DNA of 49,717 bases from an uncultured beta proteobacterium (GCA_903828235.1 CAIKLM010000048.1:1-49717), one strand, 5' to 3'; numbered from the stretch's first letter, positions 21,265 to 30,402 are shown. The notes: generated from the letters alone by a model not told the origin. A program made the numbers and translations.

Positions 21265-21274
21265 AACCCACGCC

Positions 21275-22441
21275 ATGGCCGAGACCGCCGTCCGCACCCC
21301 CACGCTCACGAGCCGCCTGCCCCAGGTCGGCACCACGATCTTCACCGTGATGTCGGCGCTGGCCGCCGAGCACGGCGCCGTGAACCTCGGGCAGGGCTTC
21401 CCCGACTTCGACTGCGACCCAGGGCTGCTCGACGCCGTGCAGGCGGCCATGCGAGAGGGCCTGAACCAGTACCCGCCGATGGCCGGCGTGCCGCTGCTGC
21501 GGCAGCGCGTGGCCGACAAGATCGCGGCGCTGTACGGCCACCGCTACGACGCCGATACCGAGATCACCATCACCGCAGGCGCCACGCAGGCCATCCTCAC
21601 GGCCATCCTGGCCGTCGTGCACCCGGGCGACGAGGTCATCGTGCTCGAGCCCTGCTACGACAGCTACGCACCCAACATCGAGCTCGCTGGCGGGCGCGTC
21701 GTGCGCGTGCCGCTCACGCCGGGCAGCTTCCGGCCCGACTTCGCCCGCATCGCCGCCGCGCTGACGCCGCGCACGCGCCTGATCATCGTCAACAGCCCGC
21801 ACAACCCCAGCGCCACGGTCTGGACGGCGGCCGAGTGGCAGCGCCTCGCGGCGCTGCTGGCGCCCACGGAGGTGCTGCTGGTCAGCGACGAGGTCTACGA
21901 GCACATGGTCTTCGACGGCCAGCCCCACGTCAGCGCCAGCAGCATCCCGGCGCTGGCCTCGCGCGCCTTCGTGGTGTCGAGCTTCGGCAAGACCTTCCAC
22001 GTCACCGGCTGGAAGGTGGGCACGGTGGCCGCGCCGGCCGCGCTGACCGCCGAGTTCCGCAAGGTGCACCAGTTCAACGTGTTCACCGTCAACACGCCGG
22101 TGCAGCACGGCCTGGCGCGCTACCTCGCCGACCCGGCGCCCTACACGGGGCTGCCCGCCTTCTATCAGCGCAAGCGCGACCTGTTCCGCACCGGACTGGC
22201 CCGCTCGCGCCTGCGCCTGCTGCCCAGCGAGGGCAGCTACTTCCAGCTGGTGGACTATTCGGCCGTGAGCGACCTCGACGAGCTCGCCTTCTGCCGCTGG
22301 CTCACCACCGAGGCCGGCGTCGCGGCGATCCCGCTCAGCGCCTTCTACGAGGGCGGCTTCGAGCAGCGACTGGCGCGGCTGTGCTTCGCCAAGAAGGACG
22401 ACACGCTGCAGCGCGCCGTCGAGCGCCTGGCGCGGCTCTGA
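21275..22441 (+). CDS. ybdL: Methionine aminotransferase (YbdL type), PLP-dependent
   Basis: 388-residue fold-type I aminotransferase. It closely follows the E. coli YbdL pattern: LPQVGTTIFTVMSALA, NLGQGFPDFD, NSPHNPSATVW, SDEVYEHMVF, and the PLP lysine in SSFGKTFHVTGWKVG near residue 236. YbdL prefers methionine and converts it to 4-methylthio-2-oxobutanoate. It starts 10 bases after cysB, so it probably shares the transcript, which suits a methionine/sulfur role. Confidence 0.88.
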   Translation: MAETAVRTPTLTSRLPQVGTTIFTVMSALAAEHGAVNLGQGFPDFDCDPGLLDAVQAAMREGLNQYPPMAGVPLLRQRVADKIAALYGHRYDADTEITITAGATQAILTAILAVVHPGDEVIVLEPCYDSYAPNIELAGGRVVRVPLTPGSFRPDFARIAAALTPRTRLIIVNSPHNPSATVWTAAEWQRLAALLAPTEVLLVSDEVYEHMVFDGQPHVSASSIPALASRAFVVSSFGKTFHVTGWKVGTVAAPAALTAEFRKVHQFNVFTVNTPVQHGLARYLADPAPYTGLPAFYQRKRDLFRTGLARSRLRLLPSEGSYFQLVDYSAVSDLDELAFCRWLTTEAGVAAIPLSAFYEGGFEQRLARLCFAKKDDTLQRAVERLARL

Positions 22442-22466
22442 TCCAGAGCTGCCTGCCGGCAGCCGA

Positions 22467-24644
22467 TCACTTGCGCGGGTCGCGCGGCCGCTTCTCTTCG
22501 TCGAGCAGGTGGAAGATGCTCGTCGGCCGGTCGGAGTTCGTGACGTCGAAGTCCAGCGGCGCCGTGGGCAGCGAGTCCTCGGGCGGCATCGTCTCCTTGA
22601 AGGCGTCGTGCTCCAGCCCCAGGGGCGGCGCCGAGCCCTGCCCGTCGTCGAGGCCTTCCTCTTCCAGGTCTCGCATGGGCAGCAGCAGGTCGACGCTGCC
22701 GGTATCGACGGACGAGCGGTCGAGCAGGTCGCGCGCCAGCGCGTAGAGGAACAGCACCTCGCGGTAGGCCGGCAGGTCGAAGAGCTCGCCACGGCTCTTG
22801 CGGAACAGCAGCGCCTCGAGCTCGGCCATGGCATCCAGCGGCCGAGCCCACACCTGCTGCAGCCGCGGGATCACGCCCACGTAGTCCTCCAGCGAGCGGC
22901 CCGTGGTCATGTCGACGCCCCACTCCGGCGCATAGGCGTTGAAGCGGTGGTTGAAGCGCTGGCGCGTGCGCTCGTAGGCCTCGTGATCGCCGCGACGGCG
23001 ATGCATCTCCAGCAGCTTCAGGTAGGGAAGCGGGCTGCCACCGCCCGTGGTGCGGAGGTGCTCCACCAGCAGGTCCACCGCCGCCTCGTCCTGGCCCAGC
23101 ACCACGAAGAACTCGGCCTGCTGCTCGAGGTCGATCAGCTCCTCGATGGACACGTCGCGCGGAGACGTCTCGTCGCTGCGTCCCCCGACGGGCAGGATGT
23201 TGGTGCGCTGCAGTGCGGGCTCGGGCTGGGTGTCGGGCTCGAACAGGGGCGAGCTCGTCGATGGGGCGGTGCGCTGCACGTCAGGGTGCAGGCCGGGGAC
23301 CGTCTCGGCTGCCACGTCAGGCAACAGCGTGGTGGGCGGCGCCGGCCAGGCCACGGGCGGCGCCGGCGGCGGCCAGGCCCGGTTGGCGCGCGCTGCGGCC
23401 GAGGCGGCCTTGGGCAGGGCCACCGTGGCCGGCACGGAGGGCGACTCCGGGCTGGCGATGACCGTGCTGCGGGCCTCGGGGCCGAGGAAGGGACCGGGTG
23501 CCGAGCGCGAGCGCGTCGAGGGCGCGTCGAAACCGCCGATGCCCGACACCGACGTCGTGGGCCCGTTGCTGCCGAAACCGGCAGCCGCCTGCTGCCACTG
23601 CTGGCGCTGGGCGGCCTGCACCCGGCCCAGCCGCCAGGCCAGCCAGGCCGCCAGTGCCGCCAGCAGCAGGGAGGCCAAGGCCAGCGGCGTGGTCCAGCGC
23701 GAGGACGAGCGTGCCTCAATGAGCTGGTCGCGCAGTGCGCTGATGAGGTCGCGGCTGGATTTGCCCTCGCTGCGCAGCTGCGCCAGTTCCTGCTCGAGCG
23801 CGGCCACGCGCAACGCCGAGGCCGAGGCGGCCGAGGCGGCGGCCTGGGCCGCGCTGGCGGCCTCGGCCAGGGTGGCCATGGCGCGGGCCAGGGCCTCGGA
23901 GGGGGGCGCGCCGACGCCACGGTTGGGGGCAGGCTCGATCGGGTCGAGCTGCAGGCGCGGCGCGGCGGCGGTCCGCTCGGGTTCGGCTCGCTGGCGCGCG
24001 GCGCGGGCTTCGCGGGCGGCGCGCTGGCGCGCCAGGCGCTGCTCGCGCAGCCTGGCGTTGCGCTCGTCGCGGGCGCGGATCTGCTCGGGCGTAAGCGTCG
24101 GCGGCGGTGCGGGCACGGCGCGCGCGGGCTCGGCGGCAGCGCCTCTCGGCGCCACCGCGGACGGTTCCGCGGTCGCGACCATGGGCGGGCTGGCCGCCTG
24201 GGCCAGCGCGGGGGGCGCCGGCGTCGGCGCAAAGCCGGCGCCCGGCGGATCGGCCAGCACCACGTAGCTGCGCGAGACGCGGTTGCTGCAACCCACGCCC
24301 ACTTGCACCTGCACCACCGGCTCGTCGATGCTGACCTGGGTCTGCACGCGCACCCTCGCCGTGGTCGCGCTGGTCATCTCGACCACGGCGCGCACCAGGG
24401 GCGGGGGCACCCGGCGGTCGCCGACGACGACCTCCGCCGCCACGCACTCCGGACTCAGGCTCTCGCCGGGATCGAGGCGCACGGCCACCGCGAAGTTCAG
24501 CGGCTGGCCCATGGTGGCACCGGCATCGCCCGGACCCAGACCCGCCGCCGCAGCCTGCACCGACCATGCCGTCAGGACCAGCAACGAAATCCGACGAACG
24601 GTACCGCCCGCACTCGTAGCGAACGTGGACCGGTGCGGCTGCAT
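22467..24644 (-). CDS. FimV-like envelope protein
   Basis: 725 residues. A signal peptide (about 1-35, basic then RRISLLVLTAWSVQAAAA) precedes a domain of about 100 residues resembling the FimV N-terminus (GLGPGDAGATMGQPLNFAVAVRLDPGE...). A long Ala/Pro/Arg-rich region with a charged coiled stretch (about 170-215) and an Ala-rich helix (about 240-300) lead to one transmembrane segment (LALASLLLAALAAWLAW, near 325). The C-terminus (about 535-690) is helical and repeat-like (EQQAEFFVVLGQDEAAVDLLVEHL, YLKLLEMHRRRGDHEAYERT), as in the FimV C-terminal TPR region. FimV organises pili and polar proteins; that role is inferred. The frame also has a GTG at 24677, but ATG at 24644 best suits the signal. 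Confidence 0.7.
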   Translation of the reverse strand: MQPHRSTFATSAGGTVRRISLLVLTAWSVQAAAAGLGPGDAGATMGQPLNFAVAVRLDPGESLSPECVAAEVVVGDRRVPPPLVRAVVEMTSATTARVRVQTQVSIDEPVVQVQVGVGCSNRVSRSYVVLADPPGAGFAPTPAPPALAQAASPPMVATAEPSAVAPRGAAAEPARAVPAPPPTLTPEQIRARDERNARLREQRLARQRAAREARAARQRAEPERTAAAPRLQLDPIEPAPNRGVGAPPSEALARAMATLAEAASAAQAAASAASASALRVAALEQELAQLRSEGKSSRDLISALRDQLIEARSSSRWTTPLALASLLLAALAAWLAWRLGRVQAAQRQQWQQAAAGFGSNGPTTSVSGIGGFDAPSTRSRSAPGPFLGPEARSTVIASPESPSVPATVALPKAASAAARANRAWPPPAPPVAWPAPPTTLLPDVAAETVPGLHPDVQRTAPSTSSPLFEPDTQPEPALQRTNILPVGGRSDETSPRDVSIEELIDLEQQAEFFVVLGQDEAAVDLLVEHLRTTGGGSPLPYLKLLEMHRRRGDHEAYERTRQRFNHRFNAYAPEWGVDMTTGRSLEDYVGVIPRLQQVWARPLDAMAELEALLFRKSRGELFDLPAYREVLFLYALARDLLDRSSVDTGSVDLLLPMRDLEEEGLDDGQGSAPPLGLEHDAFKETMPPEDSLPTAPLDFDVTNSDRPTSIFHLLDEEKRPRDPRK

Positions 24645-24816
24645 GCGATGAGGCTGGTGGCGGGTTCGTTCTTCCACATCACTCTAGCAGATGACATCCG
24701 CGGCAAGCCTTCGGGCGTGGCCGTGCGGCAGCGCCCAATCGTGGCGTATGTCCCGAGTCCGCGACCTGGGCGCCGCCCTGCGGCGTCAGGACGGAGTCAG
24801 GCTCTGGCGGAATGGA

Positions 24817-25602
24817 TCAGGCGTCCCAGCCTGGGAACCGGCGCGACAGCCGCCGCAGAAGCCCGGGCCACGCGAGCTGCGCGCCCTGGCCGCGCGTGGC
24901 CGTTCCGGCCTGCTGCCGCGCGGTGGCCACGATGCCGGGCTCGATGGCGACGAGTTCGCCGCCGCCGGCCTGCGCGCGCACCTGGATGTTGCACGAGGCC
25001 TCGAAGAAGTACATCGCCAGGAACGCATCCGCGACCGTGCGGCCCACGGTCAGCAGGCCGTGGTTGCGCAGCATCAGGTGGGTGTTCGTGCCGAGGTCGG
25101 CCACCAGCCGCGGCTTCTCGTCGTCGCGCAGGGCCACGCCCTCGTAGTCGTGGTACCCCAGGGACGACAGCACGAAGATCGAGTGCTGCGAGATCGGCAG
25201 CAGCCCGCCCCGCTGCGCCGACACCGCCACGCCGTTGAGGGTGTGGGTGTGCAGCACGCAGCCGACGTCGTGCCGGGCCTCGTGCACGGCGCTGTGGATC
25301 ACGAAGCCGGCCGGGTTCACGGCGTGCGGCGAGTCCTCGAGCTTGACGCCGCGCGCATCGACCTTCACCAGGCTCGAGGCGGTCATCTCCTCGAACATCA
25401 GGCCGTAGGGGTTGATCAGGAAGGCGCCGGTGGGCTCGCCCCGCGCGTCGTCGACGCGGGCGCTGATGTGGGTGAACACGAGGTCGTCCCACCCGAACAT
25501 TGCCACCAGGCGGTAGGCGGCGGCGAGATCGCAGCGCAGCCGCCACTCAACCTGGTCGATGTGGGCGGGGCGGGCGTGGGCAGACTCGGAGTGCGTGCTC
25601 AT
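24817..25602 (-). CDS. Class II aldolase/adducin family protein
   Basis: 261 residues. It has the zinc-binding pattern of the family: VIHSAVHEARHDVGCVLHTHT supplies two His ligands and LMLRNHGLLTVG a third. The N-terminus (WRLRCDLAAAYRLVAMFGWDDLVFTHISARV) is the variant found in many proteobacterial proteins of unknown substrate rather than in fuculose or ribulose-phosphate aldolases. It is divergent from the Crp/Fnr-type gene at 25666 with 63 bases between. The product may cleave or decarboxylate a hydroxylated acid or sugar acid; substrate unknown. Confidence 0.82.
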   Translation of the reverse strand: MSTHSESAHARPAHIDQVEWRLRCDLAAAYRLVAMFGWDDLVFTHISARVDDARGEPTGAFLINPYGLMFEEMTASSLVKVDARGVKLEDSPHAVNPAGFVIHSAVHEARHDVGCVLHTHTLNGVAVSAQRGGLLPISQHSIFVLSSLGYHDYEGVALRDDEKPRLVADLGTNTHLMLRNHGLLTVGRTVADAFLAMYFFEASCNIQVRAQAGGGELVAIEPGIVATARQQAGTATRGQGAQLAWPGLLRRLSRRFPGWDA

Positions 25603-25645
25603 CGGAGGGGCGCGGGTGGCGGGACGACAATGGATCCTGCGCGCC

Positions 25646-25661
25646 TGTCGCGCGCACGACA
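25646..25661. promoter_or_regulatory. Palindrome TGTCG-N6-CGACA, possible Crp/Fnr-type operator
   Basis: A perfect 5-6-5 inverted repeat lies in the short region between the divergent aldolase and Crp/Fnr-type regulator genes. It has the same half-site length and spacing as CRP sites (TGTGA-N6-TCACA) with a different inner base. It ends 4 bases before the preferred regulator ATG (25666), which would suit autorepression. In GC-rich DNA a chance occurrence is possible. Confidence 0.4.
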
Positions 25662-25665
25662 AGCC

Positions 25666-26379
25666 ATGAATACCCCGGTCCTTACACTCGACGAGCAACA
25701 CAACATCGACAGCGGCGCGTGGTTCAGCAAGCTCTCGGCCCCCCTGCGTGCGGACATCCTCTCGCGCGCCAGCGTGCGGCGTCTCGCCGACGGCGAACCG
25801 CTGGCCAGCCGCGGTGCGCCCGCCGAGGAATGGTGCGGCGTGGCGCGGGGCGCGGTGCGCATCAGCTCGGTGTCGCTGTCGGGCAAGCAGGTCACGCTCA
25901 CCTACGCCGAGCCGGGCACCTGGTTCGGCGACATTGCGCTGTTCGACGGCCTGCCCCGCACCCACGATGCCGATGCCCACGGCCCGACGACCCTGCTCAC
26001 CGTGCGCAAGGCCGACTTCCGCGCCCTGCTGCAACGCCACGTGGAGCTGTACGACGCGCTGCTGCGCCTGAACTGCCGCCGCCTGCGGCTGATGTTCGAC
26101 AGCTTCGAGGACCTCAACACCCGCCCGCTGCAGGCCCGGCTGGCCAAGCAGCTGCTGCTGCTGGCGCGCAGCTACGGCGTCGCGCACGGCCCGGAGGGCA
26201 CCGAGATCCGCATCGGCCTGGCGCTCGCCCAGGAAGACCTGGCCCAGTTGCTCGGCGCCTCGCGCCAGCGCGTCAACCAGGAGCTCAAGGGCTTCGAGCG
26301 CGACGGCGCGGTGCGTGTGGAGCCGACGCGGCTGGTGGTGGTCTCGCGCGAGAAGCTGATGACCGCCGCCGAGCGCTGA
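25666..26379 (+). CDS. Crp/Fnr-family transcriptional regulator
   Basis: 237 residues: effector-binding beta-roll (about 20-135, with AEPGTWFGDIALFDGLPRTHDADA in the cassette position) and a winged helix with recognition helix LLGASRQRVNQELKGFERDG. The cassette lacks the RSAT-type cAMP contacts and there is no cysteine cluster, so it is neither classical Crp nor FNR and its signal is unknown. An in-frame ATG at 25630 would add 12 residues and would place the TGTCG palindrome inside the gene. It probably controls the aldolase (divergent) and the kinase/dehydrogenase pair 54 bases downstream. Confidence 0.85.
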   Translation: MNTPVLTLDEQHNIDSGAWFSKLSAPLRADILSRASVRRLADGEPLASRGAPAEEWCGVARGAVRISSVSLSGKQVTLTYAEPGTWFGDIALFDGLPRTHDADAHGPTTLLTVRKADFRALLQRHVELYDALLRLNCRRLRLMFDSFEDLNTRPLQARLAKQLLLLARSYGVAHGPEGTEIRIGLALAQEDLAQLLGASRQRVNQELKGFERDGAVRVEPTRLVVVSREKLMTAAER

Positions 26380-26433
26380 GCCGCTGAGGGCGCAGAGCCG
26401 CCCACGACCACCCCGACACGGAGACCGCCGAGC

Positions 26434-27513
26434 ATGGAGTCCTTCACCGGCACCCGGCCCATGTCCGAGAGCCACGCCTTCGACGTGGCCGCGCTCGAGC
26501 GCCACCTGTCGCAGCACCTGCCGGGCTTCGCGGGTCCGCTCGAGGTGACGCAGTTCAAGGGGGGACAGAGCAACCCCACCTACCTGCTGGCCACGCCGTC
26601 GCGGCGCTGGGCGCTGCGCAGCAAGCCGGGGCCGGTGGCGAAGCTGCTGCCCTCGGCGCACGCCATCGAGCGCGAGTTCCGCGTCATGCGGGCACTCGGC
26701 GGCTGCGGCATCCCGGTGCCGCGCATGGAGCTGCTGTGCGAGGACGAGTCCGTCATCGGCCGCGCGTTCTACGTGATGGAGTTCGTCGAGGGCCGCGTGC
26801 TCTGGGACCAGTCCCTGCCGGGCATGAGCCGCGCCCAACGCGAGGCCGTCTACGACGAGATGAACCGCGTGATCGCCGCCCTTCACCAGGTGGACGTGGT
26901 CGCCGCCGGCCTGGCCGACTACGGCAGGCCCGGCAACTACTTCGAGCGCCAGATCGGGCGCTGGAGCAAGCAGTACCTGGCCTCGCGCACCGAGGACATC
27001 CCCGAGATGGAGCGCCTCATCGAGTGGCTGCCCGCGCGGCTGCCGGCGAGCGCCCGCGACGAGACCCAGGTCTCGGTGGTGCACGGCGACTTCCGCCTCG
27101 ACAACCTGGTGTTCCACCCGAGCGAGCCGCGCGTGCTGGCCGTGCTGGACTGGGAACTGTCGACGCTGGGGCATCCGCTGGCCGACTTCAGTTACCACTG
27201 CATGGCCTGGCACATCCCGCCGGGCGTGTTCCGTGGCATCGGCGGGCTCGACCTCGCCGCGCTGGGCATTCCCGACGAGGCCGAGTACGTGCGCCGCTAC
27301 GCACAGCGCACCGGCCGCGGCGACCCGGCCGCGCTGATGGCCGACTGGAACTTCTACCTCGCCTACAACCTGTTCAGGCTGGGCAGCATCACGCAGGGCA
27401 TCGCGCGGCGCGTCGTCGACGGCATCGCGTCCAGCGCCGAAGCGCGCGCGACCGGCGACGCCACGCGCGCACTGGCGCAGATGGCCTGGTCCTTCGCGCA
27501 GCGCGCCGGCTGA
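26434..27513 (+). CDS. APH-fold kinase, LvaA/ACAD10-11-associated type
   Basis: 359-residue member of the aminoglycoside phosphotransferase superfamily. Nucleotide-binding features include [12 protein letters not shown] and the lysine in ALRSKPGP; the catalytic loop is [13 protein letters not shown] (near 216-228) and the metal-binding DWE follows in [15 protein letters not shown]. These match the kinase domain of human ACAD10/11 and of bacterial LvaA, which phosphorylates 4-hydroxyacyl-CoA. It is not an antibiotic resistance gene by this pattern. The acyl-CoA dehydrogenase gene follows after 34 bases, as the family logic predicts. GGAGA precedes the ATG. Confidence 0.82.
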   Translation: MESFTGTRPMSESHAFDVAALERHLSQHLPGFAGPLEVTQFKGGQSNPTYLLATPSRRWALRSKPGPVAKLLPSAHAIEREFRVMRALGGCGIPVPRMELLCEDESVIGRAFYVMEFVEGRVLWDQSLPGMSRAQREAVYDEMNRVIAALHQVDVVAAGLADYGRPGNYFERQIGRWSKQYLASRTEDIPEMERLIEWLPARLPASARDETQVSVVHGDFRLDNLVFHPSEPRVLAVLDWELSTLGHPLADFSYHCMAWHIPPGVFRGIGGLDLAALGIPDEAEYVRRYAQRTGRGDPAALMADWNFYLAYNLFRLGSITQGIARRVVDGIASSAEARATGDATRALAQMAWSFAQRAG

Positions 27514-27547
27514 GTGCGCCCGCACACATTCCACAGGAGACGACACC

Positions 27548-28807
27548 ATGGACTTCGAGTACTCGCCCCGCACCCGGCAACTCGCCGACAAGCTCAACGC
27601 CTTCATGGCCGAGCACGTGTACCCGGCGGAGCCGGCCTACTTCGCGGAGATCGAGGCCAACACGCGCGCTGGCCGGCGGTGGACGCCGCTGGAGACCATC
27701 GAGCGCCTCAAGCCCAAGACACGCGAGGCCGGGCTCTGGAACCTGTTCCTGCCGCCCACCGCCGACGGGCAGGCGGCGCTGGCGCGCGGCGACAGCGAGT
27801 ACGGCTTCGGCCTGTCCAACCAGGACTACGCGCCGCTGGCCGAGATCATGGGCGCGGTGCCCTGGAGCAGCGAGGTCTTCAACTGCAGCGCGCCCGACAC
27901 CGGCAACATGGAGGTGTTCGCGCGCTACGCGACGCCCGGGCTGAAGAAGCGCTGGCTGGAGCCGCTGCTGGCCGGCGAGATCCGCAGCGCCTTCGCGATG
28001 ACCGAGCCCGCGGTGGCCAGCTCCGACGCCACCAACATCCAGGCCGACATCCGCCGCGACGGCGACCACTACGTCATCAACGGCCGCAAGTGGTGGACCA
28101 GCGGCGCCGGCGACCCGCGCTGCGCCGTCTACATCTTCATGGGCAAGACCGATCCGCAGGCCCCCCGGCACTCGCAGCAGTCGATGATCGTCGTGCCCGC
28201 CGACACCCCCGGCATCACGGTGCTGCGTCCGCTGACCGTGTTCGGCTACGACGACGCGCCGCACGGCCACATGGAGGTCGACTTCGTGAACGTGCGCGTG
28301 CCGGCCGACCACATCCTGCTCGGCGAGGGCCGCGGCTTCGAGATCGCGCAGGGCCGCCTCGGCCCCGGCCGCATCCACCACTGCATGAGGCTGATCGGCA
28401 TCGCCGAGCGCGCGCTCAGGCTGATGTGCGAGCGCGCCGTCTCGCGCACCGCCTTCGGCAAGACCATCGCGCAGCAGACGGTGACGCAGGAGCGCATCGC
28501 CGAGGCGCGCTGCATGATCGACCAGGCACGGCTGCTCACGCTGAAGGCCGCCTGGATGATGGACCGCGCGGGCAACAAGAGCGCCAAGGCCGAGATCGCG
28601 ATGATCAAGGTGGTGGCGCCGCAGATGGCCTGCCAGGTCATCGACTGGGCGATGCAGGTCTTCGGCGGCGCCGGCATGAGCCAGGACACGCCGCTGGCCT
28701 ACTTCTACACGATGTCGCGCACGCTGCGCTTCGCCGACGGGCCCGACGAGGTGCACCGCAACGCCATCGCCAAGCTCGAACTGGGCAAGGTCATGCCCAA
28801 GGCGTGA
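27548..28807 (+). CDS. Acyl-CoA dehydrogenase, ACAD10/11 type
   Basis: 419-residue flavoenzyme. It shows [16 protein letters not shown] (flavin/substrate loop), the [14 protein letters not shown] helix, [34 protein letters not shown] at the C-terminus. The GPDEVH segment replaces the usual catalytic YEGT region of fatty-acid dehydrogenases and is typical of ACAD10/11. Such enzymes act on 4-phosphorylated acyl-CoA made by the partner kinase and release phosphate to give an enoyl-CoA. AGGAGA lies 6 bases before the ATG. It is convergent with the gene at 28824, 16 bases away. Confidence 0.88.
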   Translation: MDFEYSPRTRQLADKLNAFMAEHVYPAEPAYFAEIEANTRAGRRWTPLETIERLKPKTREAGLWNLFLPPTADGQAALARGDSEYGFGLSNQDYAPLAEIMGAVPWSSEVFNCSAPDTGNMEVFARYATPGLKKRWLEPLLAGEIRSAFAMTEPAVASSDATNIQADIRRDGDHYVINGRKWWTSGAGDPRCAVYIFMGKTDPQAPRHSQQSMIVVPADTPGITVLRPLTVFGYDDAPHGHMEVDFVNVRVPADHILLGEGRGFEIAQGRLGPGRIHHCMRLIGIAERALRLMCERAVSRTAFGKTIAQQTVTQERIAEARCMIDQARLLTLKAAWMMDRAGNKSAKAEIAMIKVVAPQMACQVIDWAMQVFGGAGMSQDTPLAYFYTMSRTLRFADGPDEVHRNAIAKLELGKVMPKA

Positions 28808-28823
28808 GGCTGCCGCCGGGCGG

Positions 28824-29558
28824 CTACTTGTCCCGCTCGTCGCCGGGCAGCGCGCTCGAGCTCCACGGGCCGGGCTGCGTGATCGGTACGGCGGCATCGG
28901 CGCTGTCGTTGGCCACGCGGCTGGCCTCGCGCATGGCGCACTCGAACAGCCGCAGCCACGACTGCAGCGCCGGCAGCGCGGGGTCGGCCAGCGCGGTGCG
29001 CAGCATCAGGCGGCCGCGGCCGATCATCAGCACCACCGGCACCGAGGGCCCGGCGCGCAGCGCCGCCAGCGACTGCGACAGCGGACCGGCCAGCCACTGC
29101 AGCAGCCAGGGCCTGATGCTGGACAACGCCACGTAGCGGCCTGCGAGCTCGCCCAGGTCCTTCTCGGCCAGCTTGGGGAACATCACCAGCCAGCGCATCT
29201 CGGGGGGCGTCTGGTTGTCGATGCGGGTCTGCACGCCCTCGACGTACTGGTCGAAGACGTCGCGCTCCATCTGCTCCTGCAGCGGCACGTTCATCACCAC
29301 GACCTGCAGGTCGGGGTTCAGTCCCATCTCGGCGCGGATGCGCAACTCGTGGCCGGCGATGTAGGGGCGCTGCGAAGGCCCCCACTCCAGCCGCCAGGGC
29401 GTGGCCCCGAGGCGGCCATCGACGACGAAGCCTTCGTTCTGCACGACGCGGAAGCCGTACTGCCGCTGCTGGGCCCACGGCGCCACGCCCTCCCAGTCGT
29501 GGCCGGCGTCGGCCTGGCCAGAGGAGCCGGAGAACAGCCGCTTCAGTCCTTCGAGCAT
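28824..29558 (-). CDS. Conserved-looking protein of unknown function
   Basis: 244 residues; I do not recognise a family. It has no signal peptide or convincing membrane segment. The N-terminal half is a probable alpha/beta domain with GFRVVQNEGFVVDGRLGATPWRLEWGPSQRPYI and a later LQVVVMNVPL strand. The middle (WLVMFPKLAEKDLGELAGRYVA) and the hydrophobic VPVVLMIGRGRLMLR look structured, and the C-terminal 30 residues look disordered. Codon use matches the neighbours, supporting a real gene. It is divergent from the GST gene with 36 bases between. Confidence 0.75.
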   Translation of the reverse strand: MLEGLKRLFSGSSGQADAGHDWEGVAPWAQQRQYGFRVVQNEGFVVDGRLGATPWRLEWGPSQRPYIAGHELRIRAEMGLNPDLQVVVMNVPLQEQMERDVFDQYVEGVQTRIDNQTPPEMRWLVMFPKLAEKDLGELAGRYVALSSIRPWLLQWLAGPLSQSLAALRAGPSVPVVLMIGRGRLMLRTALADPALPALQSWLRLFECAMREASRVANDSADAAVPITQPGPWSSSALPGDERDK

Positions 29559-29594
29559 GGTTCAGAATTCAGAAGGCCGCCAGGAGACGAGACG

Positions 29595-30287
29595 ATGATC
29601 GAAGTGTATTCGTGGCCCACGCCGAACGGCCACAAGGTCCACATCATGCTCGAGGAGTGCGGGCTGCCCTACCGGGTGCACCCGGTGGACATCGGCGCGG
29701 GCGCCCAGTTCGAGCCCGGCTTCCTGGCGATCAGCCCCAACAACAAGATCCCGGCCATCACCGACCCCGACGGGCCCGAGGGCGCGCCGATCTCGCTGTT
29801 CGAGAGCGGGGCCATCCTGCTGTACCTGGCCGGCAAGACCGGCCGCTTCCTGCCCGCGGGCACCGCCGCCCGGTACGAGGTGCTGCAGTGGCTGATGTTC
29901 CAGATGGGCGGCGTCGGCCCGATGCTCGGCCAGGCCCACCACTTCCGCATCTACGCGTCCGAGAAGATCCCGTATGCGGTCGACCGCTACACCAACGAGG
30001 CCCGGCGCCTGTACGGCGTGATGGACAGGCGCCTGGCGCAGAGCACCTACCTGGGCGGGCCCGAGTACTCCATCGCCGACATCGCCGTGTATCCCTGGCT
30101 GCGCAGCTGGAAGAACCAGGGCATCGACTGGAACGACTTCCCGCACCTGCGCGCCTGGTTCGACGCGGTCGGCGCGCGCCCGGCCGTGCAGCGTGGCTGC
30201 GAGGTGCTCGCCACGGCGCGCAAGCCGCTGACCGATGACAAGGCCCGCGACCTGCTGTTCGGCCAGGGCCAGTACCGCCGACGCTGA
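29595..30287 (+). CDS. Glutathione S-transferase family protein, nu class (YfcG-like)
   Basis: 230 residues. The N-terminal thioredoxin fold reads [24 protein letters not shown] with [20 protein letters not shown] and the glutathione gamma-Glu site [10 protein letters not shown]. This is the YfcG/YghU pattern, with T9 and N11 as the likely catalytic residues instead of Tyr or Ser. Nu-class enzymes have disulfide-bond reductase and organic peroxidase activity. The C-terminal helical domain includes [21 protein letters not shown] lies before the ATG at 29595; tRNA-Arg follows. Confidence 0.88.
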   Translation: MIEVYSWPTPNGHKVHIMLEECGLPYRVHPVDIGAGAQFEPGFLAISPNNKIPAITDPDGPEGAPISLFESGAILLYLAGKTGRFLPAGTAARYEVLQWLMFQMGGVGPMLGQAHHFRIYASEKIPYAVDRYTNEARRLYGVMDRRLAQSTYLGGPEYSIADIAVYPWLRSWKNQGIDWNDFPHLRAWFDAVGARPAVQRGCEVLATARKPLTDDKARDLLFGQGQYRRR

Positions 30288-30325
30288 AGCGGCCCGCGGC
30301 ACCGCTGGCGGACAATCCCTTCCGT

Positions 30326-30402
30326 CTGCCCGTAGCTCAACTGGATAGAGCAGCGGCCTTCTAAGCCGCAGGTCGGGGGTTCGAGTCCCTCCGGGCAGGC
30401 CA
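30326..30402 (+). tRNA. tRNA-Arg (TCT)
   Basis: 77 bases with acceptor stem CTGCCCG/CGGGCAG, D arm GCTC..GAGC, anticodon stem GCGGC/GCCGC and loop CTTCTAA (anticodon TCT, reading AGA/AGG, rare codons in this GC-rich genome). The T arm has GGGGGTTCGAGTCCCTC, the discriminator is G and CCA is encoded. The helicase gene follows 51 bases downstream. I see no duplicated 3' end or integrase that would mark an integration site. Confidence 0.96.

Noticed and set aside
26434-27513. Aminoglycoside resistance gene
   Set aside because: The fold is APH-like but the motifs and the adjacent ACAD10/11-type gene point to a CoA-ester kinase.
30326-30402. tRNA-Arg as an integration site for a genomic island
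   Set aside because: No integrase, no repeated tRNA 3' end and no change of codon use downstream; the following helicase gene looks native.
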